From NCBI GenBank assembly GCA_037355855.1, contig CM074760.1:6068501-6132500 (forward strand): a DNA stretch of 64,000 nucleotides. The letters run 5' to 3'. The DNA comes from Pseudo-nitzschia pungens (lineage: Eukaryota > Bacillariophyta > Bacillariophyceae > Bacillariales > Bacillariaceae). Below the pieces are notes generated by a model. It was not told the DNA's origin. It saw nothing but the letters and a program-made list of their open reading frames with translations, and did no database searches. Both the position numbers and the translations under genes were made by a program. Positions 63,478 through 64,000 of the stretch are shown in pieces; the stretch's first letter is position 1; each line of letters starts with the position of its first letter.

Positions 63478-64000
63478 TATGCTTCCTAAGACTATTGAAC
63501 AAGACTCTTGATTGAATATGGGCCGGGAATAAAGATGACCGGGACTAGAGACATTGCAAAATAGAGAAAGACCGATGAGTCATCACCAAAGAAAGAGAAT
63601 TAAGTGAATCAGCAATAAAGAGAATAAAGTGAATAACACGAGAATGCATGTAAGAGAGGAAACAATCAAATAAACAACAGAATGGACCATTCACTCAGTA
63701 ATCGAAATACTCAGGATTTAACAATGTAATTAAACAATTAAGAAACTCAAACCTCGTACTGTACAAATCTACACGGTTTTACGAGCCCTCCAAACATTCT
63801 TCGAAGAATTTTATCTCGAGGAGCGCTTTGTAAAGACGAGAGATCAGTACACGAGGCGAGAGCAAGAACGTCGAATGATCTATCTGCGAAACAACGAAAC
63901 AACGAAGCGCGGATACGATTGCAGAAGAGAAGAATATTGAATTACGATTACGAATTGGACTGACGGGAAAGGACCTCAGTCTTGCAGGTGATAAACGAAT
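63437..64000 (+). mobile_element. Probable 5' LTR of a third retrotransposon, running off the window
   Basis: Starts TGTTTGGACGTGATATTCGG directly at the breakpoint in the stefin copy, a typical copia-like LTR start. About 550 bp on, CTTGCA (to 63986) is followed by GGTGATAAACG, positioned like the LTR-end and primer-site junction of element 2 (TTTTGCA|GGTTATGAGC). Five bases before the start (TCGTC, 63432-63436) would be the target duplication. The body and the second LTR are outside the window, so this rests on position and termini only. Confidence 0.5.

Overview
The window is eukaryotic nuclear DNA and most likely comes from a diatom, probably a raphid pennate. The evidence is single-copy eukaryotic core genes (ORC4, XPD/ERCC2, uS12/RPS23, an INO80C/Ies6-like subunit), short GT-AG introns of about 90-370 bp, and several predicted plastid proteins whose signal peptides end in an ASAFAP-like motif (ASAFSS, SHAFST, CRAFRG, VSAFGT). 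It also holds Ty1/copia elements resembling the diatom CoDi groups. No rRNA, tRNA or CRISPR array was recognised. The species is not resolved.

From 1 to 36.3 kb the window is gene-bearing: 5'-truncated arogenate dehydrogenase (+), GT14-like glycosyltransferase (-), plastid parvulin (+), RPS23 (+), plastid DUF3727 protein (-), ORC4 (+), four-exon XPD helicase (-), a TFIIS-N/PNUTS-like protein (+), Ies6/INO80C (+), a five-exon EamA transporter (+), a cytochrome P450 (+), a TraB-like membrane protein (+), a PAP/fibrillin (-) and a UPF0489 protein (-). Genes are separated by 0.1-2.4 kb spacers. Most spacers carry clusters of short GTAC-rich and GTAAG/CTTAC words upstream of start codons. Two inverted-repeat elements of one family lie at 18.9-19.5 and 31.6-32.2 kb.

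From 36.3 to 56.2 kb two complete copia elements dominate. Element 1 (36337-42004, minus) has identical 218-bp LTRs, a 5-bp target duplication and one intact gag-pol frame. It sits in the divergent promoter between the UPF0489 gene and a stefin (type 1 cystatin) gene. Element 2 (47607-56175, plus) has identical 98-bp LTRs, a 5-bp duplication, and gag and pol in one frame split by a single UAG. Between them lie the stefin gene, LRR debris, an acidic-repeat reading frame and a plastid-type protein with a SAP domain.

From 56.2 to 64 kb the DNA is repeat-rich: a MITE-like element, a satellite related to the inverted-repeat elements and split by a 38-46 bp minisatellite block, a GCA-rich minisatellite region, and a partial second copy of the stefin gene. 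That copy is broken at 63436/63437 by what looks like the 5' LTR of a third retroelement running off the window.

Three conserved genes (XPD, Ies6, the EamA transporter) each need one or two single-base frame corrections, which points to residual indels in the assembly or recent lesions. The strongest candidates for unusual biology are the gag-UAG-pol organisation of the 98-bp-LTR element with half-tRNA-type priming, and the promoter-associated GTAC/GTAAG word family.
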